The notes under the pieces were generated by a model that did not search any database, was not told where the DNA came from, and saw only the letters and a program-made list of their open reading frames with translations. 64,000 nt of DNA from Caballeronia megalochromosomata. Lineage in GTDB: Bacteria; Pseudomonadota; Gammaproteobacteria; Burkholderiales; Burkholderiaceae. Location: positions 62,001 to 126,000 of the forward strand of contig LRBF01000131.1 of NCBI GenBank assembly GCA_001580565.1, in the 5' to 3' direction. The position numbers were made by a program, and so were the translations under genes. This document shows positions 17,643 through 26,444 of this stretch, in pieces. Within the stretch, counting starts at the first letter, position 1, and every line of letters begins with the position of its first letter.

Positions 17643-18749
17643 TCAGTCCTCCTCGAAAAGATGCCGGTACTGGCGCGGCTGCGAACGCAAATACTGTTTG
17701 GGCGCGCGCACCTGCGCGCCCAGCTCGGCCGCCGCGTGCCACGGCCAGCGCGGATCGTAGAGGGCGGTGCGCGCGAGCGCGATCATGTCGGCGTCTCCCG
17801 TTGCGACGATGGCTTCAGCCTGCTCGATGCCGGTGATCAGCCCCACGGCGATGACCGGCATGCCGACCGCCTGCTTGACCGCGCGCGCAAGCGGCACCTG
17901 ATAGCTTGGGCCGACCGGAATGCTCTGCGATGGATGAAGCCCGCCGCTCGATACGTGAATCGCATCGCAGCCGCGCGCTTCGAGCGCCTTCGCGAACGCG
18001 ATGGTCTGCTCGATATCCCATCCGCCGTCCACCCAATCGGTGCCGGACACGCGGATCGTGACGGGCCGCTCGGCGGGGAACGCGCCGCGCACGGCATCGA
18101 ACACTTCCAGCGGGAAACGCAAGCGGTTTTCGAGCGAGCCGCCGTATTCATCGTCGCGCCGGTTCGACAAGGGCGACAAGAACTGATGCAGCAGATAACC
18201 GTGCGCCGCATGAATCTGGATCAGATCGATGCCGAGACGCGCCGCACGTTGCGCCGCTGCCGAGAACGCCTCGCGTATGCGCTGAAGTTCTGCCTTGTCC
18301 AGCGCGACGGGCGCCACTTCGCCGTCCTCGAACGCGATGTTCGAAGGCGCGAAGGTCTGGCAGCCATGCGGATGATCCGGCCCAATCTGCGCGCCGCCTT
18401 CCCACGGAACGTTCGTCGAGGCCTTGCGGCCCGCGTGACTCAACTGGATCGCGACCGGCATCTCGGACCATCGGCGGATGCCTTTGAGCGTGCGTGCGAG
18501 CGCGGCTTCCGTCTCGTCGTTCCAGAGGCCGACATCCGCATACGTGATGCGCCCCTCGGGCAGCACGGCCGTCGCTTCGATGGTCAGCAGCGCCGCGCCC
18601 GACAGCGCGAGCTGGCCGAGATGGATCAGATGCCAGTCGTTCATGCAGCCGTCTTCGGCGGAGTACTGGCACATCGGCGCAACGACGATGCGGTTGGCGA
18701 GCGTCAGGTTCCGAACGCGCGCAGGCGTGAAGAGTGCGGGCTGTGACAT
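17643..18749 (-). CDS. NADH:flavin oxidoreductase (old yellow enzyme, YqjM-like)
   Basis: A 368-residue TIM-barrel FMN enzyme from ATG 18749, with AAGGAG 9 bases upstream. It shows the YqjM-type signatures 'NRIVVAPMCQYSAEDG' with the FMN-modulating Cys, the active-site 'QLSHAGRK', 'IQIHAAHGYLLHQFLSPLSN' with the His-x2-His pair, and 'RRDDEYGGSLENR'. These enzymes reduce activated C=C bonds of enones and nitro compounds using NAD(P)H and take part in electrophile detoxification. The start overlaps the end of lrgB by 46 bases, so lrgA-lrgB-OYE are likely one transcript. Confidence 0.94.
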   Translation of the reverse strand: MSQPALFTPARVRNLTLANRIVVAPMCQYSAEDGCMNDWHLIHLGQLALSGAALLTIEATAVLPEGRITYADVGLWNDETEAALARTLKGIRRWSEMPVAIQLSHAGRKASTNVPWEGGAQIGPDHPHGCQTFAPSNIAFEDGEVAPVALDKAELQRIREAFSAAAQRAARLGIDLIQIHAAHGYLLHQFLSPLSNRRDDEYGGSLENRLRFPLEVFDAVRGAFPAERPVTIRVSGTDWVDGGWDIEQTIAFAKALEARGCDAIHVSSGGLHPSQSIPVGPSYQVPLARAVKQAVGMPVIAVGLITGIEQAEAIVATGDADMIALARTALYDPRWPWHAAAELGAQVRAPKQYLRSQPRQYRHLFEED

Positions 18750-19588
18750 GATCGTGGCTCCTTGGCGGTGATGGCGTCGCGACGGCGGCGATCGATGTCG
18801 CGATCGGCAGCAATGGCCATTCCGGTATCTGCGCGTTCGCCCTCCGCTGGCTGGCTCATAGCAGTCGCGAGGACCGGAAGCAGCACCGGCACGACGAACG
18901 CGGTGAAGATGCCGTTGAGACCCATTCCCAGCCCGGCGAACGCACCCATATCTTCGCTCACTTGAAACGCGCGCGCTGTGCCGATGCCATGCGACGCCAC
19001 ACCGAGCGCGAAGCCGCGCGCTTCGACCTCCGTGACGTGCAGCAGGTTGAGGATGCCTCGCGCGGCGACGGCGCCGAACACGCCCGTCGTGATGACGAGT
19101 ACCGCGGTCAGCGAGGGCACGCCTCCGACCTCTTTGGCGACGGCCATCGCGATGGGCGTCGTCGCCGACTTCGGCGCGAGCGACGCAATCGACTGACGCG
19201 ACGCGCCGAGCAGCGTGGCGACCGAAACCGCCGAGACGATCGCGGTGAGCGAGCCTGCCGCGAGGCTCGCGAAAATGGGCAGGGCGAGCCGCCCCAGATT
19301 CGGCAACTGCCGGTAAAGCGGCAGCGCGAGCGCCACTGTGGCCGGGCCGAGCAGGAAGTGCACGAACTGCGCGCCGTCGAAACAGGTCTCGTAAGCCGTG
19401 CCGCTGGTTTCGAGCACCACGACCCCGATCGCCACCGCGATGAGCACCGGATTGGCCAGCGGATTGAAACGGCACGCCGCATAGATGCGCTGCGCGATGA
19501 GATAGGCGAACAGCGTGATGGTCAGCCCGAGCAGCGGCGTGCCGGCGAGATAGACCCAGATGGCGCCAAAATGCGGCGCGGGAATCAT
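18704..19588 (-). CDS. lrgB: LrgB family membrane protein
   Basis: A 294-residue polytopic membrane protein of the LrgB/CidB family, with family blocks 'NPVLIAVAIGVVVLE', 'LLGPATVALALPLYRQ', 'KSATTPIAMAVAKEVGG' and 'ASHGIGTARAF'. The last 40 residues are Arg-rich and unlike the family; they read through the start of the next gene, so the original stop may have been lost. Its ATG overlaps the lrgA stop (ATGA). LrgAB/CidAB proteins form a holin-like or metabolite (glycolate/pyruvate) export system in the inner membrane. Confidence 0.92.
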   Translation of the reverse strand: MIPAPHFGAIWVYLAGTPLLGLTITLFAYLIAQRIYAACRFNPLANPVLIAVAIGVVVLETSGTAYETCFDGAQFVHFLLGPATVALALPLYRQLPNLGRLALPIFASLAAGSLTAIVSAVSVATLLGASRQSIASLAPKSATTPIAMAVAKEVGGVPSLTAVLVITTGVFGAVAARGILNLLHVTEVEARGFALGVASHGIGTARAFQVSEDMGAFAGLGMGLNGIFTAFVVPVLLPVLATAMSQPAEGERADTGMAIAADRDIDRRRRDAITAKEPRSCHSPHSSRLRAFGT

Positions 19589-19956
19589 GCGCGCTCTCCT
19601 GCCTTGTCCGACGGACCGCGTTGACGCCGCAGCATCGCCCGCATCACGAGCGCGGTCACCGTGATCGCGAGCGTGGTACTGATCGCCACGGAGAGCACGA
19701 CAGGGACGACGTCGCCGCGCAGCGCGCTCGCCGAGACCATGATGCCCACGCCCGCCGGCACGAAGAGCAGCGATAGATGCCTGAGCAGTTCGAGCGCCGT
19801 GGCTTCGAGCGCCGCGACGCTCGCCGGACGTAGTCCGAGGTAGGCGAGCAGCAAAAGCATTCCGACCACCGGTCCGGGCACGGGAATATGGAATAGGTAC
19901 GAAAGACCTTCGCCCAGACACTGAAAAACGAGCAAGGTGGCAAGTGCGGCCAGCAT
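19585..19956 (-). CDS. lrgA: LrgA/CidA family holin-like protein
   Basis: About 123 residues from ATG 19956, which has GAGG 8 bases upstream. An in-frame ATG at 20058 would add a polar, Arg-rich N-terminus not typical of the family. There are four hydrophobic helices, with the LrgA signatures 'IPVPGPVVGMLLLLAYL' and 'LLFVPAGVGIM'. It is translationally coupled to lrgB through an ATGA overlap. It probably works with LrgB in the inner membrane, either as a holin-like regulator of autolysis or as a small-acid exporter. Confidence 0.9.
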   Translation of the reverse strand: MLAALATLLVFQCLGEGLSYLFHIPVPGPVVGMLLLLAYLGLRPASVAALEATALELLRHLSLLFVPAGVGIMVSASALRGDVVPVVLSVAISTTLAITVTALVMRAMLRRQRGPSDKAGERA

Positions 19957-20519
19957 GGAAAGTTGCCTCGGAAGTGCATTCGTTTGCCGGATTCTAGGGG
20001 TTCGCGCGGGTTTGCGTTTGTCGGGCGAATCCTGCGTCGATGTCTCGGAGGGCCGCATCGCGTGTTCCCGGCCGCTCGTCTTCCGCTTTGTTCGGATGAC
20101 GTACGTTTTCGTATCGGACTCGCGCCGCGAAGTGCTCGTCAGGATTTTCGCTTGCCACTCTGCCTGGTTCGGAGGTCGGCGGCCGGGTCGGAACCGCTCT
20201 CCCGCAGCGGCCGCTAAATCCCTGAACAGGTCGTTTCCTGATGTGGCGGCGGCGATTGAGTGCCAGCCCGGTAGCTTCGTGTGAGATGCGGACTGACCGT
20301 CGACGAGCCGACCGGGCGGTCGTCATTCGAGCGCCTACAACTACGCGCACGCACGTCCATGGCATGCGCGTGCGCGCCGCAGCAAGCTTCCGCCCTGTCC
20401 GCCTTTACGTCTTTGATCTGCTCGCGGCGCAAGAGCGAAACCTTTCGGCACTCCCCGCAGCCAGAGACAAGAAATGCTCCGCGACAATGGCCGTACCCCG
20501 AGCGTGCGGCAAAAGAGGA
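19957..20519. other. intergenic stretch without a recognised gene
   Basis: About 560 bp upstream of lrgA. Several Arg-rich open frames exist but none has a start signal or a known motif. The lrgAB promoter probably lies in its left part. Confidence 0.5.
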
Positions 20520-20744
20520 CTAACGGCAGCAGAGGCAACCGCCTCGATGAGACATGCCATAGCTGCCGGCATCACCAGCGCCGTCGCCGGACGAACTTGC
20601 GCCGCCCACGCTCGGTGCCGCGATCGTCACGCGCGCGGCCGGCGCGCCGCATTGCGGACACGCCACAGGATCGTCGCGCTCGGCGATGCGGCGAACGACT
20701 TCGAATGCGCCGCAATCCGCACAATCATAATCGTAGACAGGCAT
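20520..20744 (-). CDS. FmdB-family zinc-ribbon protein
   Basis: A 74-residue protein starting at ATG 20744 with the hallmark 'MPVYDYDCADCGAFEVVRR'. A second Cys pair (CPQCGAPA) completes a zinc ribbon in residues 1-45. The tail is Gly/Ser-rich and ends in a Cys pair (GGCLCC). FmdB proteins are small putative regulators, often near formamidase, formate or formaldehyde genes. It lies 165 bp downstream of a formaldehyde dehydrogenase on the same strand, which fits the family's company. Confidence 0.88.
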   Translation of the reverse strand: MPVYDYDCADCGAFEVVRRIAERDDPVACPQCGAPAARVTIAAPSVGGASSSGDGAGDAGSYGMSHRGGCLCCR

Positions 20745-20909
20745 GACGTTTTCACTCGAAGAAGATCGCTGATCCGGCCGAGCGAATTCCTGTCGTTCAG
20801 GGGCGCTCGATTGGTGCAGTAGAAAAAGGGGCGAACCGGGCCCATTGGACCTTCTCCGAACCCGGCTTTCAGGCGGCATCCGCCACAAGCTCACACATGA
20901 GAAATGCTC

Positions 20910-22058
20910 TTATGCGCCAGGCTTCAGGATGACTTTCGTCCAGCCTTGGTCACGCGAGTCGAAGTGCTGGTAGGCCTCCGGCGCCTTGCTCAGTTCGATC
21001 TCATGTGAAACGATAAACGAGGGTTTCGCCCTACCCGCATGAATCAGGTCGCGCAGCTGGCGGTTGTAGGCTTTGACATTGCACTGTCCGGTGGCGATAT
21101 GCTGGCCCTTGAACCAGCACGTTCCCCAGTCGAACGCGATCTCGCCCTTCTTGGCCAAGTCATCGGATGCGCCGGGATCCTGTGGCGTGAATACTCCAAC
21201 CACCCCAATGCCGCCGGTGAACTTCACCGATTGGACGAGATTGTTCATGGTCAGATTGGGAATCTCCTGCCCAGCGGGATCATGGCACTGGTAGCCGACG
21301 CACTCGCAGCCGACGTCGGCGCCCAGGCCATGGGTAAGCTCCATGACGCGATCGACGGGATTGCACTTCGAATCGTCGATGGCGACCGCGCCTATGGATT
21401 CCGCCAGCTTGAGCCGGTCGGGATGGCGATCGACCACCATCACATTGCAGGCGCCTTTGATCATCGCTGCATGCGCGGCCATCAGCCCGACCGGACCTGA
21501 GCCGTATATGACGATTGCATCGCCCGGCCGCATGCCGGCAAGCTCAGTGGAATGCCATCCGGTCGGAAAGATATCAGCCACCATCACATAGTCGTTCTGC
21601 TTTTCCTCGGCATCGGGAGGCAGCTTCAGGCAGTTGAAATCGGCCCAGGGTACGCGCAGGTATTCCGCCTGTCCGCCCTGATAAGGTCCCATGTCGGCGA
21701 AGCCGAAGGCCGCGCCTGCCATGCCCGGCTGAGGATTAGCGGTCAGGCAGAATGCGGTCAGTCCCTTTTCGCAATTCCGGCAATGGCCACAGCTAATATT
21801 GAATGGCATGCAGACCCAGTCCCCGACTTTAAGGCGCTCAACGGCCGGCCCCACCTCCTTAATCTGACCGAGGTTCTCATGTCCGAAAACTCTTCCCTTT
21901 TCGAAGTCGGTCCTGCCTTCGAACATATGCAGGTCCGAGCCGCAGATATTGGTGCTTCTGATCTCCACGATCGCGTCAGTAGGTCGCTCAATTTTTGGAT
22001 CGGGCACGTTTTCCACGCTGACATCGCGCGGCCCTCTGTAGACGACAGCTTTCATCAT
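20910..22058 (-). CDS. fdhA: glutathione-independent formaldehyde dehydrogenase
   Basis: About 382 residues from ATG 22058 (MMKAVVY), with GGAGAA upstream. It is a zinc-dependent medium-chain dehydrogenase: catalytic-zinc motif 'NICGSDLHMFEG', His in 'GHENLGQIKEVG', four structural-zinc cysteines in 'CGHCRNCEKGLTAFC', and the NAD fold 'YGSGPVGLMAAHAAM'. The extended loop with 'ADIFPTGWHSTELAG' and 'ECVGYQCHD' is typical of Pseudomonas-type formaldehyde dehydrogenase, which oxidises formaldehyde to formate without glutathione and without releasing NADH. The FdhF-like protein at 61539 lies far away and is probably unrelated in pathway. Confidence 0.92.
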   Translation of the reverse strand: MMKAVVYRGPRDVSVENVPDPKIERPTDAIVEIRSTNICGSDLHMFEGRTDFEKGRVFGHENLGQIKEVGPAVERLKVGDWVCMPFNISCGHCRNCEKGLTAFCLTANPQPGMAGAAFGFADMGPYQGGQAEYLRVPWADFNCLKLPPDAEEKQNDYVMVADIFPTGWHSTELAGMRPGDAIVIYGSGPVGLMAAHAAMIKGACNVMVVDRHPDRLKLAESIGAVAIDDSKCNPVDRVMELTHGLGADVGCECVGYQCHDPAGQEIPNLTMNNLVQSVKFTGGIGVVGVFTPQDPGASDDLAKKGEIAFDWGTCWFKGQHIATGQCNVKAYNRQLRDLIHAGRAKPSFIVSHEIELSKAPEAYQHFDSRDQGWTKVILKPGA

Positions 22059-23223
22059 GTTTCTCCGGTTACACGCTTGCCTGCCTGACCCCGCTCCCTC
22101 GATTGCCGGGAGTCGCGAGTCGGCCCGCACAGCGTTACCACATGACCCTCCGCTGATGCAGCCAGGCGTTGTACTGGTTCCGAACAGCGGCGCGTTGCCA
22201 AGCCGGCCGACCGAGTGCCAGACCTTTCATTTTCAGCGTCCTTGACGTCGTCCCAATGCTACCTTCCAGCCGCGGAGGGTTCTCTCCATCGGATAAGCCG
22301 GCCGATTCGCACGGGCATCCCTTGCGGCAGCAATGCATGTTCCAGACGAAAGCGATCGGGCAGGACGCCAGGCCTATATCTGAGCAATCGCGCGCGCTTC
22401 GGGTGACGCGTCGCAGCGTCGTCGTTACGCAGCAACTCGCTCGCATCCGACACACCGACACCGGGTAGCGCGCTAAGTCGATGCTCGAGCCCGACCGAGG
22501 CACGCAGGCACGGCATCTGGATTGACTCGCCTGCATGCTGTGCGGCCGGTCGGTCCCTTCATCACGGCCTTCGCGGTCACCCTCGATAGTTGGTGAGCAG
22601 TCATCTCTCGCTGTTTTCGCCCGGCAACAAGCCGTCGACCGTAGCACGTCAAGCATTAGCCGTTCGGTGTAGAGGTGAGAGTCACTATGCTCAGGAGAGA
22701 CAGACTCGTCAGCGAATGGCTGTGCGCATACCCCCGTAACGACGGGCGGGCGGCGCCGATTGACTACGCCATAACGCTCCTATTTCGATGGCCGCTTACG
22801 GGAAATGCAACAGTCATTCGAGCGACGACTTCGCCATGGTGACCAACGACCGCTTGTGGCCGGGTCGCGAAAGACTGAGATCGAATCGTCAGCGAGAATG
22901 CTCGGAGCAAATTGCGACGCGAGCCTTAAGAAACACTGGACCGCTTCCAGTTCTGGCGGTTTCCGGTGACGCTTCGCGCATCGCTTTCCTGCGCTCGACA
23001 CAATCGCCGCATTTCCAGATTTGCCGCGAATGCAACTCATGTATGCCCGTATTACATTCGCAGATTCGCCACCTACACTTCGATCCAGTTATCTCGAGGC
23101 GCGATGACAAGCGCAATTCCAGCGTGAATCTTTCACCAGCATTCGAGCAGCAACGACAGTCGTGATACGGCTGGTTCTCGCTGTACGGCTCGTTCTCGCA
23201 TGTGTCGCTCAAGGAGGCCGGCA
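22059..23223. other. 1.16-kb stretch without a convincing gene
   Basis: Open frames on both strands are Cys/Arg-rich shadows. None has a credible start or a family motif, although the composition suggests decayed coding DNA. The ribosome site for the metallo-hydrolase (AAGGAGG at 23211) lies at the right edge. Confidence 0.45.
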
Positions 23224-24354
23224 ATGAATGACGACTATCTGGCGAGTCGGTCGCGCCGCACCTTGCTTCGCGCAACTGGCGCGGGCGCGATGGGAGTGTT
23301 GTCGGGGGCGCTTCTCGGTCCGTCCCATCTGGCATGGGCGGAGCCATTGACTGGGGCGGTGCCGACCGTCGACAAACTGTCGATTCGCGTCGTGACCGAT
23401 TCCTCGTACTCAGCGCTACTTCCCGGCGGTCGGACGGGCGCGGTCGACATTGTCCGGTTCGGACTGCCGCTCAGTCCAAGTTACGCGCCCGGCCGCACGC
23501 TGGAGAACGAGTGGGGCCTGAGCCTGCTTGCGCATTCGACGCAGGGCGCCCAGAGCAGACAGGTGCTGATTGATTTCGGCTATACGCCGGGGACATTGAA
23601 CAACAACCTAGACTTGTTGAAGATCGATCCGGCGCAACTGGACGCACTGCTTCTGACTCACGGCCACTACGATCATTTCGGCGGCATGGTGGGATCTCTG
23701 CAGAACAACCGCGGCAAACTGAAAGCGAAGCTGCCGATTTACCTCGGCGGCGAGGAATGCTTTTGCACGCGGGAGAATCGCGGCGGCCAGTTCGGTTCGC
23801 TCGACCGGCAGGCCATGCGCGACGCGGGCCTCGTCATCACCTTTGCCGAGCGGCCGGCAATTGTGGCCGACCATGCTTTCACAACAGGCTGGATCGATCA
23901 GATGACGTTCGAGAAGCCGATTAACCCGAGCGTCATGACCGCGGGCATGCGTGATGGCGTCGGATGCGCGGCGGACAAGTTGCCGACGGCCAAGCAGAAC
24001 GTCACGTCGATTGCCGACGACTTCCAGCATGAGCAGAGCACCGCTTATCTTGTCAAGGACCGAGGACTGGTCGTGCTGACTTCATGCGCGCATCGCGGCG
24101 TATTGAACTCGGTGCGGATGGCAATGAAGGTATCCGGCGTTGCGAAGGTCCATGCGATCATCGGCGGTTTTCATCTGACGCCGCAGCCGCTCGAGTATCA
24201 GCAGAAAACCGTCGACGAGTTGAAGGCTATCGATCCGGACTATCTGATTCCGATGCATTGCTCGGGCCAGACGTTCTACACCATGGCTTCTCAAGGCTTG
24301 CCGGGCAAGGTGCTTTTGTCGTCGACGGGAACGCAGTTCACATTCGGCGCATGA
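23224..24354 (+). CDS. Tat-exported MBL-fold metallo-hydrolase
   Basis: A 376-residue protein from ATG 23224, with AAGGAGG 6 bases upstream. The N-terminus carries a twin-arginine signal (SRSRRTLLRATGAGAMGVLS) with a likely cleavage near AWAEP. The body is a metallo-beta-lactamase fold with THGHYDHFGG binding two metals, a second His in 'SCAHRGVLN' and a late 'PMHCSGQTF'. It resembles 7,8-dihydropterin-6-methyl-4-beta-D-ribofuranosylaminobenzene-5'-phosphate-synthase-like MBL proteins in domain style, but the substrate is unknown. It acts in the periplasm. It is a single gene, with no neighbour on the same strand. Confidence 0.88.
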   Translation: MNDDYLASRSRRTLLRATGAGAMGVLSGALLGPSHLAWAEPLTGAVPTVDKLSIRVVTDSSYSALLPGGRTGAVDIVRFGLPLSPSYAPGRTLENEWGLSLLAHSTQGAQSRQVLIDFGYTPGTLNNNLDLLKIDPAQLDALLLTHGHYDHFGGMVGSLQNNRGKLKAKLPIYLGGEECFCTRENRGGQFGSLDRQAMRDAGLVITFAERPAIVADHAFTTGWIDQMTFEKPINPSVMTAGMRDGVGCAADKLPTAKQNVTSIADDFQHEQSTAYLVKDRGLVVLTSCAHRGVLNSVRMAMKVSGVAKVHAIIGGFHLTPQPLEYQQKTVDELKAIDPDYLIPMHCSGQTFYTMASQGLPGKVLLSSTGTQFTFGA

Positions 24355-24798
24355 CAGCGGACCGCCGCGTCATGAATCGAAAGCGCGCCGCAACCTCAAG
24401 TTCTAATCATGCTGATAATAGACGGAGTCCTGGACCTCTTCGGCCCAAGTGACCTTCGAAATTGGGAGTCTGAATGGCCGGCTCGTGGGTGGAATCGACG
24501 CCTGAATGTCTGAGCGATGGTTTCAGCGAATGACGCCTCGTGGCCGCCCCCGACCGACGATACCGTGTCGACGGTCGGGACCGCACCAACGGCACACGTC
24601 GACCCAGATCGACCGCACGACGCTCGATCCCTCGAATGTCCGTTGCCAACGGCTGATTTGCCGCTATGAGGCCTAGGCGACTCATACCACTGCGAACCGC
24701 GACTGGTGGGGTGCAGAATCAGTTTTGCTAAGGGGTCAGTGCTGCCCGGTTTGGAAAGGAAAGCACCCGATGCGCCATCCTCTTCCTTGGAAGCCCGC
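24355..24798. other. intergenic stretch with a short dispersed-element relic
   Basis: No gene. On the minus strand around 24495-24545 a short peptide, GHEASFAETIAQTFRRR, matches one encoded at about 10890-10940 (GHEAPFGRTVSRTFRRL). This suggests two fragments of the same dispersed sequence. Confidence 0.4.
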
Positions 24799-25791
24799 TT
24801 AATTCACAGTGACGACGATCTTCCCGACCTGTTCGTTGGATTCTAGGAAGCGCGTTGCATCTTGAATCTGGTCGAATTGGAACGTTCGGGAGATCAAGGG
24901 CGAAAGCGCGCCGGATTGCAGTCCTTCGTTGATGAAGGTCTTGGCCGCCGCCAATAGTTCGTCGTTGCTCGTGACTTCGATATAAAGATATCCCTTGAAG
25001 GTTAGGCACTTGCCAAGAAGCGCAAATTGCGGGAATGTTCCGTCGTCAGTACTTAGAGCGCCGTATTCTAGAAGGATGCTACCGAACGACATGCACTCCG
25101 CGAGTTGTGCGATCGCTGGGCCGCCAATTGGGTCGAATACAACTCGCGCTCCCTTCCCACTTGTGATTTCCTTCACTCGGGCCGCGACGTTCTCTTCGGT
25201 CGTGGCAATCACGTGATGGGCGCCGGCATCGTACAGTGGTTTAGCCTTTGCGCTGGTGCGCGTCGTTGCGATCACGGTCGCACCGACGCTGCGCGCGATC
25301 TGTATAGCGGCGATCCCAACGCTGCTTGACGCCGCCGAGACGATAACAAAGTCGCCGAGACCGAGTTTGCCCTGTGCAATAAGCGCTCCCCACGCAGTCA
25401 CGTATTGCATCCACGACGCAGCGGCCTGCTCGAAGCTCAGCCGCGCAGGATGCTTAACAACGTATTTGACCGGGATGTTGATCACTTCCCCGTAAGTCGG
25501 CCAACGAGACATGTCCAACGTCGGAATGACGCTTACAGCATCGCCTTCCGCGAATTCAGTGACGTCTGCACCCAGACTCTTGACGATGCCGGCCGCTTCG
25601 TAGCCAAGTTGCGACGGAAAATTAGCCTCCTGCAGATATCGACCGGTGCGAAACATCACTTCCGCCCGGTTGAGACCAATCGCCTTTACTGCGATCTGCA
25701 CTTCGTCCGCGGCAGGGGCAGGAACTTCGACGTCTTCGATGCGCAACACGCTCGCATCGCCATATTCGTAGAAACGGACAACTCGATTCAT
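24799..25791 (-). CDS. zinc-free medium-chain NAD(P)H:quinone-type oxidoreductase
   Basis: A 330-residue protein from ATG 25791, with AAAGGAG upstream. It belongs to the QOR branch of medium-chain dehydrogenases: 'VEVPAPAADEVQIAVKAIGL', 'GYEAAGIVKSLGADV' and the NADPH-binding 'VSAASSSVGIAAIQIARSVG'. The structural-zinc cysteine cluster is absent. Such enzymes reduce quinones or alkenals with NADPH and limit electrophile stress. It is divergent from an HxlR regulator gene with a 6+6-bp inverted repeat between them, the usual layout of a redox-responsive regulator and its target. Confidence 0.92.
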   Translation of the reverse strand: MNRVVRFYEYGDASVLRIEDVEVPAPAADEVQIAVKAIGLNRAEVMFRTGRYLQEANFPSQLGYEAAGIVKSLGADVTEFAEGDAVSVIPTLDMSRWPTYGEVINIPVKYVVKHPARLSFEQAAASWMQYVTAWGALIAQGKLGLGDFVIVSAASSSVGIAAIQIARSVGATVIATTRTSAKAKPLYDAGAHHVIATTEENVAARVKEITSGKGARVVFDPIGGPAIAQLAECMSFGSILLEYGALSTDDGTFPQFALLGKCLTFKGYLYIEVTSNDELLAAAKTFINEGLQSGALSPLISRTFQFDQIQDATRFLESNEQVGKIVVTVN

Positions 25792-25890
25792 ACGGTGCTC
25801 CTTTGCGATGAACCCAGCAGGAATTGCTGAGAAAGTAGCCCATTGTTTTCCCGCACGCTCGACTCTGCAATACTCCACTTTTTTACATAT

Positions 25891-25908
25891 ACTACCTGAA
25901 AGGGTAGT
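25891..25908. promoter_or_regulatory. likely HxlR operator between divergent genes
   Basis: A perfect inverted repeat ACTACC-N6-GGTAGT lies 42 bp upstream of the hxlR-type start and 100 bp upstream of the reductase start. HxlR-family regulators (YodB, QorR) bind such short palindromes over the shared promoter and release on oxidation. Confidence 0.6.
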
Positions 25909-25948
25909 GTCAACGACTGGCGCGGCCCGCATCAATCTGGGAAATTAC

Positions 25949-26317
25949 ATGCCGAAGCGCCGCAAATACGACGAAGCGCCCCCATGTGCAATCGTCGCCA
26001 CGCTCAACCTCATCAATGGCCGATGGAAGGGTGTGGTCCTCTACTACCTGCTGACTGAAGGCACTTTGAGGTTCAACGAACTCCAGAGACACCTGCCAGG
26101 ATGCACACCTCGCCTGCTAGTGAAGCAACTGCGCGAATTGGAGGAAGATGCGTTAATTACGCGTACCGTCTATGCCGTCGTTCCACCGAAGGTGGAATAT
26201 GCGTTGACGGACGAAGGACGCACTATCGGGCCTATTCTCTTGCAACTCAACGAGTGGAGCGCGGGGTGGCTTGACCGGCGTGGTTTGCGACAGAAGCCTG
26301 CCAAGGCTGCCGCCTGA
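25949..26317 (+). CDS. HxlR-family transcriptional regulator
   Basis: A 122-residue winged-helix protein from ATG 25949. It has the HxlR pattern: a conserved Cys before the first helix ('APPCAIVATLNLINGRWKGV'), 'LTEGTLRFNELQRHLPGCTP', the recognition segment 'LLVKQLRELEEDALITR' and the wing 'PPKVEYALTDEGR'. HxlR proteins often sense quinones or aldehydes through the conserved Cys (here about residue 12). It is divergent from a quinone-type reductase gene, so it probably represses that gene and itself. A longer in-frame start at 25808 is unlikely because it lies over the reductase promoter. Confidence 0.9.
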   Translation: MPKRRKYDEAPPCAIVATLNLINGRWKGVVLYYLLTEGTLRFNELQRHLPGCTPRLLVKQLRELEEDALITRTVYAVVPPKVEYALTDEGRTIGPILLQLNEWSAGWLDRRGLRQKPAKAAA

Positions 26318-26444
26318 CCCCGGCATTGAGGCCGTTACCGATCGATGCTCTTCGATCTGGGAATTGGCGGAAGGAACAGAACGCACCGCGGAGAGCGGCG
26401 CAATATCTGGGCAGCGCGATTGAGTTGTCGCTGGCGCTTGTAGA

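Noticed and set aside
17550..18746. 398-residue plus-strand frame
   Set aside because: Shadow of the old-yellow-enzyme gene; composition is dominated by Arg and it has no ribosome site.
22135..22656. 173-residue minus-strand Cys/Arg-rich frame
   Set aside because: No ribosome site, no known motif and a biased composition; not counted as a gene.
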